The position numbers and the translations under genes are program-made. The notes below the pieces were generated by a model that was not told the origin of the DNA, did not search any database, and saw nothing but the letters and a program-made list of their open reading frames with translations. From positions 2,728,001 to 2,792,000 of the forward strand of contig NZ_AP024643.1 in assembly GCF_019977195.1 (NCBI RefSeq): DNA of 64,000 nt, written 5' to 3'. Within the stretch, counting starts at the first letter, position 1. Each line of letters starts with the position of its first letter. This document shows, in pieces, positions 60,271 through 64,000 of the stretch. Origin of the DNA: Arthrobacter sp. StoSoilA2. Its GTDB lineage: Bacteria > Actinomycetota > Actinomycetes > Actinomycetales > Micrococcaceae.

Positions 60271-62052
60271 TCAAGCCACGAGACTGTGCACGTCGACCTT
60301 GTGGAACCGCCGCAGCACTTCCTGGGCATGCCGCACTTCTGCCTCACGGTCAGCGGCATCCCACCCAAGCGGTTCAGCCAATGCTGCAGCAATTTCGTTC
60401 AGCAACTCGCCGGTCACCAGGCCGCGGAACGCGAGGGACGTACGTCGGATGAGGACATCCACCAGATGCCCGACCTGCTCGTTTTCGGCCATGAATGCCA
60501 ACTCGCGAACACTGAGTTCCCGGGTTGAACGAAGCGGCGCGTCGTGTCCTGCGTTCAGGTAATCGATGACGGTCTCTGCCCGTGTTCCATACCGCGTCAG
60601 GAGTCCAGCCACGCGGTCCGCGTCCAGTCCGGGCCCCATGTGCTTCTTGATCCACTCCTGCTCACCTTGTTCCGTGGCAGGGAAGCCAGCGCCGCCGCCG
60701 ATGGCGAGTTTCGCCGTCGAAATTTTCCGTTCCCGACCAAGTTCGCGAAGAACGTCGTTGGTCATGTGTTCGGCCAGTGCCCGGAAAGTAGTCCACTTGC
60801 CACCTACCAGGCTCAGTACGACGGCGGCCTTGCCGCCCGGCGTAGCCATGGCACCTTCGCCGCTGCGGACGCTGCGTTCGATCCTGTAGTCCCTTGAGAC
60901 AAATCCCGGTTGGGTTGCGTCGTGGCGCGGCAGTGGACGGACTCCGGCGAAGCTGTAGACGATCTGGCCGCGGTCCACCTTGATGGTGGGGAAGACGTGG
61001 CCGATCAGGTCGAAGAAGTAGTCGATTTCGGATTCGGTACAGACGGCGTCTTCTGACATGTCGGCGTCGACGTCCGTGGTGCCCACCAGCACCCGGTCCC
61101 CCATCGGGTAAATAAGGACGATGCGGCCGTCCGTGTGTTCGAAGAAGATCTCCCGGCCATTGCAGGCGGCCAGCAGCCCAGGGTGGTCCAGCACAATGTG
61201 CGAGCCCTTGGTGCCGCCCATGAACTGGCTGGCGGCTCCCATGGCCTGGTTGGTGAGGTCCACCCACGCACCGGTGGTGTTGACGATGATGTCTGCCTGG
61301 AAATCGAACTCCTTGCCGCTCAATTCGTCGCGTAGCCGGAGGCCGTCAGTACCCATGGAAACCAGTGAGACGTAGTTGCTGGCCCGGGCCGTCCCGCCGG
61401 GCAGGCCGCCACCGCGCCCGGCCTTCTCGCCATCCTGAAGCACGTCCAGGGTGAGCCGCTCAGGGTTGTGGACGGACGCGTCAAAGTAGGTTGCCGTGTA
61501 CTTGATTCCCGGGTGCAGCTTGGGCAGCTCCGCCAAAGCCTTGTCCTTGCCGCGGAACTGGTGCCGGGGGACGCTGCCGCCGTCACGGGAGAAGAAGTCG
61601 TACATGCTCAGGCCGAGCTTGATGAGGAAGGCGCCGCGTTCGTTCGGTTTGCCCTGTTTGTGGGTGAGGAAGCGAATGGGCGCGGACAGGATGCCGGAGA
61701 AGGTGCTGAAGATGGGAATGGTGGTCTGCAGCGGCTTGACGTAATGCGGGGCGATCCGCAGAAGGCGGTTGCGCTCCACCACTGATTCCTTGACGAGGCG
61801 GAACTCACCGTTCTCCAGGTAACGGATGCCGCCATGGATCATGTGCGACGATGCACCGCTTGCACCCTGGCAGTAGTCACCACGCTCCACAAGCGCAACA
61901 TCAATGCCCTGCAAGGCCAGGTCACGGAAGGTCCCTACGCCGTTGATACCCCCGCCGATAATCAGCACCTTCGCCGACGGCCGCTCCCGCAAGGCGGTTA
62001 CAGACTCACGCCGATGCGCATCAGAGGAGGTAGAAATCCTGTTGTGTCCCAA
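60271..62052 (-). CDS. glpD: Glycerol-3-phosphate dehydrogenase
   Basis: The product has 593 residues from TTG 62052, behind AAGGGAGC. FAD motif VLIIGGGINGVGTFRDLAL; substrate region GASGASSHMIHGGIRYLE; and a C-terminal DAO_C domain (about 415-545). It oxidises glycerol-3-phosphate to dihydroxyacetone phosphate, feeding electrons to menaquinone. It is transcribed first in the glpD-glpF-glpK direction, with a hairpin between, and diverges from its likely regulator. Confidence 0.95.
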   Translation of the reverse strand: MGHNRISTSSDAHRRESVTALRERPSAKVLIIGGGINGVGTFRDLALQGIDVALVERGDYCQGASGASSHMIHGGIRYLENGEFRLVKESVVERNRLLRIAPHYVKPLQTTIPIFSTFSGILSAPIRFLTHKQGKPNERGAFLIKLGLSMYDFFSRDGGSVPRHQFRGKDKALAELPKLHPGIKYTATYFDASVHNPERLTLDVLQDGEKAGRGGGLPGGTARASNYVSLVSMGTDGLRLRDELSGKEFDFQADIIVNTTGAWVDLTNQAMGAASQFMGGTKGSHIVLDHPGLLAACNGREIFFEHTDGRIVLIYPMGDRVLVGTTDVDADMSEDAVCTESEIDYFFDLIGHVFPTIKVDRGQIVYSFAGVRPLPRHDATQPGFVSRDYRIERSVRSGEGAMATPGGKAAVVLSLVGGKWTTFRALAEHMTNDVLRELGRERKISTAKLAIGGGAGFPATEQGEQEWIKKHMGPGLDADRVAGLLTRYGTRAETVIDYLNAGHDAPLRSTRELSVRELAFMAENEQVGHLVDVLIRRTSLAFRGLVTGELLNEIAAALAEPLGWDAADREAEVRHAQEVLRRFHKVDVHSLVA

Positions 62053-62071
62053 AACTGCTCCCTTGGGCTTG

Positions 62072-62079
62072 GTTTGTGC
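62072..62079 (-). promoter_or_regulatory. GCACAAAC motif, glpD side
   Basis: The reverse complement, GTTTGTGC, is at 62072-62079, 20 nt before the glpD start. It repeats eight bases of the 62147-62160 dyad. Confidence 0.3.
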
Positions 62080-62146
62080 GCGGCGTTACGTTCGCTGCAC
62101 CTTTCACCACTAATCTGGCGAAGGTGGAAAATGGAGTCAAGCTATT

Positions 62147-62160
62147 TGCACAAACGTGCA
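62147..62160. promoter_or_regulatory. Candidate operator TGCAC-AAAC-GTGCA
   Basis: A perfect 5-4-5 dyad lies 13 nt before the regulator start. Autoregulation by the SorC-type protein is inferred. Confidence 0.4.
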
Positions 62161-62173
62161 GTAAGGAAATGAG

Positions 62174-63136
62174 ATGGGACGCTCACGTCACTCGGATGCC
62201 CTCCGGGCCGCACAGATGTACTACCTGCAGGACCTGACCATGGACGCCATTGCGCGTGAGTTGCGGACCTCGCGCTCCACTGTTTCAAGGCTCTTGTCTT
62301 CCGCCCGGGAAACAGGCTTGGTCCAGGTCCAGATCCGCAGCCCGTTTGATACCGCCCCCGAGCTCGAAAGCCAGATTCGCGAGAAATTCAAGGTGGACGT
62401 CCACGTAGTGCCGGTGCTTGACACCTTGAACGAGGCTGAGACGCTGGACCGCGTGGCCATGCAGGCAGCTCGGACCATAGGACCCCTGGTGGATTCCAAT
62501 GCCATCATCGGCATTGCCTGGGGTGCAACGCTCAGCGCTGTAAGCCGGCACCTGACCCGGAAAGTCACGCACGACACCATCGTTGTCCAACTCAACGGCG
62601 CCGGGAACATGCAAACAACCGGCATCACCTACGCGAGCGACATCATGCGGCGCTTCGGCAGCGCCTACGGAGCGCGGGTCGAACAATTTCCCGTGCCGGC
62701 GTTTTTCGATCACGCGGCCACCAAGACGGCCATGTGGAATGAACGCAGCGTTCAACGCATCCTGGATCTGCAGGCGCGCATGAGCATCGCCATTTTCGGT
62801 GTTGGATCCGTTGATTCGGACTATCCAAGCCATGTGTATGCCGGCGGCTACCTCGACGAACAAGACCTCAGCATGTTGGCCGCCGACGACGTGGTGGGCG
62901 ACGTAGCCACGGTCTTCTTCCGCAGTGATGGATCATCTGACGGCATTACCCTGAACGAGCGGTCGACTGGTCCAAGCCATGAACAGCTACGGCAGGTGCG
63001 ACGCCGGATTTGCGTCGTGTCCGGTGCCTCCAAAATCAACGGTCTGCAGGGCGCCCTGGCAGCCGGACTTGCCACCGACCTCATCCTCGACGAAGCCTCG
63101 GCGCGACGCCTGGTGAGTTTCAATGGCCAGTCCTGA
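62174..63136 (+). CDS. SorC/DeoR-type sugar-binding transcriptional regulator
   Basis: The product has 320 residues. An N-terminal HTH (about 10-50, LRAAQMYYLQDLTMDAIARE with LRTSRSTVSRLLSSARE) precedes a SorC sugar-binding domain (about 60-315, with IGIAWGATLSAVSRHL and a VSGASKINGLQGALAAGLATDLILDE ending). Such regulators respond to phosphorylated sugars. Its divergence from glpD makes it the probable glycerol regulator, with glycerol-3-phosphate as a likely effector. Start ATG 62174 follows AAGGAAATGAG. Confidence 0.88.
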   Translation: MGRSRHSDALRAAQMYYLQDLTMDAIARELRTSRSTVSRLLSSARETGLVQVQIRSPFDTAPELESQIREKFKVDVHVVPVLDTLNEAETLDRVAMQAARTIGPLVDSNAIIGIAWGATLSAVSRHLTRKVTHDTIVVQLNGAGNMQTTGITYASDIMRRFGSAYGARVEQFPVPAFFDHAATKTAMWNERSVQRILDLQARMSIAIFGVGSVDSDYPSHVYAGGYLDEQDLSMLAADDVVGDVATVFFRSDGSSDGITLNERSTGPSHEQLRQVRRRICVVSGASKINGLQGALAAGLATDLILDEASARRLVSFNGQS

Positions 63137-63157
63137 GGCTTTCGGCCGGGGAATGGG

Positions 63158-63170
63158 TAGAGTCGTTGAT
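63158..63170 (+). promoter_or_regulatory. -10 box TAGAGT, leaderless aldo/keto reductase
   Basis: TAGAGT (63158-63163) plus 7 nt leads to ATG 63171; no ribosome site. Confidence 0.45.
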
Positions 63171-64000
63171 ATGAGATTCCCGGCCCGGCTGACATTGAAC
63201 AACGGCGTGATGATGGATCGCCTGGGATTCGGACTCTATAAGGTGCCGCCCAAAGAAGCTGAGGCTTTGGTGAGCACTGCCCTCGGCGAAGGCTATCGGC
63301 GGTTCGATACCGCCGCCATGTATCGCAACGAAGTAGGCGTAGGCCGCGCGATCGGTGGTGCAATCGGCGATGCCAATGAGGCAAACCTCGGCACGGGTGG
63401 TTCCGGCGAATCCGTGCATGCCCTGACCCGGGAAGACGTCTTTGTCACCACCAAGGTCTGGAACGACGACCACGGTTACGACTCCACCCTCCGTGCTTTC
63501 GATTCATCCATGGCCAACCTCGGACTGGACTACGTGGATCTTTACCTCATCCACTGGCCGTGTGCCGGACGAGGGCTGTTCGTGGAGACCTACAAAGCCA
63601 TGGAAACCCTGTACAGGGAAGGCAAAGTCCGGGCCATTGGGGTTTCGAACTTCCAGCCCGGGCACTTGGAAGAACTCATGCAGAAAGCCGAAGTGGTCCC
63701 GGCCGTTAATCAAATAGAGCTGCACCCCTGGCTTCAGCAGCCCAGGCTGCGGACACTGCATGAACAACTCGGGATCCGAACCGAAGCATGGAGTCCCCTC
63801 GGCCGTGGGCAGGTCCTTGCCGATCCTGCGATTGCGGATTTGGCTCACAAGTACGGCAGGACACCGGCCCAAATAATCCTCCGGTGGCATCTCCAGCTTG
63901 GGAACCTCGTCATTCCGAAAGCAAGTTCCGCGGGGCGGATCAAGGAGAACTTTGCCGTTTTCGACTTCGAACTCGAGCCAGCAGACATGGACGGCATGGC
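63171..64000 (+). CDS. Aldo/keto reductase (3' end outside window)
   Basis: The visible 276 residues begin at ATG 63171. The catalytic tetrad of the family is present: Asp and Tyr in RFDTAAMYRNE, Lys in VTTKVWND, His in LYLIHWP. The NADPH-binding PKASSAGRIKENF segment lies near the edge. Such enzymes reduce small aldehydes and ketones, and the bacterial group with this pattern includes 2,5-diketo-D-gluconate reductase-like enzymes; the substrate cannot be set here. An insert of about 20 residues after the Tyr region (ANEANLGTGGSGESVHALT) is unusual. TAGAGT 7 nt before the start suggests a leaderless message. Confidence 0.9.
   Translation, partial: MRFPARLTLNNGVMMDRLGFGLYKVPPKEAEALVSTALGEGYRRFDTAAMYRNEVGVGRAIGGAIGDANEANLGTGGSGESVHALTREDVFVTTKVWNDDHGYDSTLRAFDSSMANLGLDYVDLYLIHWPCAGRGLFVETYKAMETLYREGKVRAIGVSNFQPGHLEELMQKAEVVPAVNQIELHPWLQQPRLRTLHEQLGIRTEAWSPLGRGQVLADPAIADLAHKYGRTPAQIILRWHLQLGNLVIPKASSAGRIKENFAVFDFELEPADMDGM

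Noticed and set aside
1..64000. CRISPR arrays, rRNA operons, insertion sequences with DDE transposases, origin of replication
   Set aside because: No direct-repeat spacer pattern, rRNA-like segment, DDE transposase or DnaA-box cluster was seen; the only mobile signature is the recombinase trio.

Overview
The window looks like chromosome from a high-GC actinobacterium of the family Micrococcaceae, most likely Arthrobacter or Paenarthrobacter. The evidence is the actinobacterial respiratory set (ctaE-qcrCAB, ctaCDF with a small subunit IV), DUF3043, DUF3054 and DUF3097 proteins, the phoH-ybeY-corC-era, recO-uppS-leuA and lepA-hemW-hrcA-dnaJ-rsmE blocks, many GTG/TTG starts, and many genes that appear to be leaderless. 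The genus is an inference; no 16S rRNA or tRNA gene is present.

Layout. 1-2638: the 3' part of a UvrA-like ATPase gene and a HAD-family lipoprotein phosphatase. 2660-6254: a likely compact mobile element carrying three overlapping genes (intact tyrosine recombinase, Xre-type HTH protein, zinc-ribbon recombinase with degenerate active site), bounded by copies of a 10-13 bp motif. 6298-10671: an ECF sigma factor fused to a zinc-finger anti-sigma-like tail, a double Lrp-type regulator, three VOC-fold proteins, a DUF3054 membrane protein and a stand-alone Lrp ligand-binding domain. 10689-21226: trpD, then the bc1-aa3 respiratory genes in two clusters, with a DasR-like GntR regulator and HPr between them and erpA at the end. 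21425-30232: M20 peptidase, DUF3043 protein, pyrD, FAD dehydrogenase, two tandem alpha/beta hydrolases, uppS and recO. 30319-34262: leuA with a leucine leader peptide, and an M13 metallopeptidase. 34390-45787: an LCP wall enzyme, era-corC-ybeY-phoH, a GerMN lipoprotein, rsmE-dnaJ-hrcA with a CIRCE operator, DUF3097 and DUF4870. 45818-57529: hemW-lepA, a MazF-like protein, rpsT, holA-comEC-comEA, degV and leuS with its own leucine leader. 57743-63136: glpF-glpK-glpD with a divergent SorC-type regulator. The window ends inside an aldo/keto reductase gene.

How genes work together. qcrCAB and ctaCDEF encode the bc1-aa3 electron-transfer chain; erpA may supply Fe-S clusters to it. The glp genes import and phosphorylate glycerol and oxidise it to dihydroxyacetone phosphate. 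leuA and leuS, 25 kb apart, have near-identical leader architectures: a TA(C/T)TGT box, 6 nt, a tiny ORF beginning MRA and containing LLLS, then a hairpin. This suggests one leucine-sensing mechanism for synthesis and for tRNA charging. The GntR regulator and HPr share a perfect DasR-type palindrome.

The strongest items for follow-up are the paired leucine leaders, the recombinase trio with its boundary motifs, the repeated TAnnnT-6/7 nt-start signature of leaderless genes, and the giant dyad at 57601-57740.
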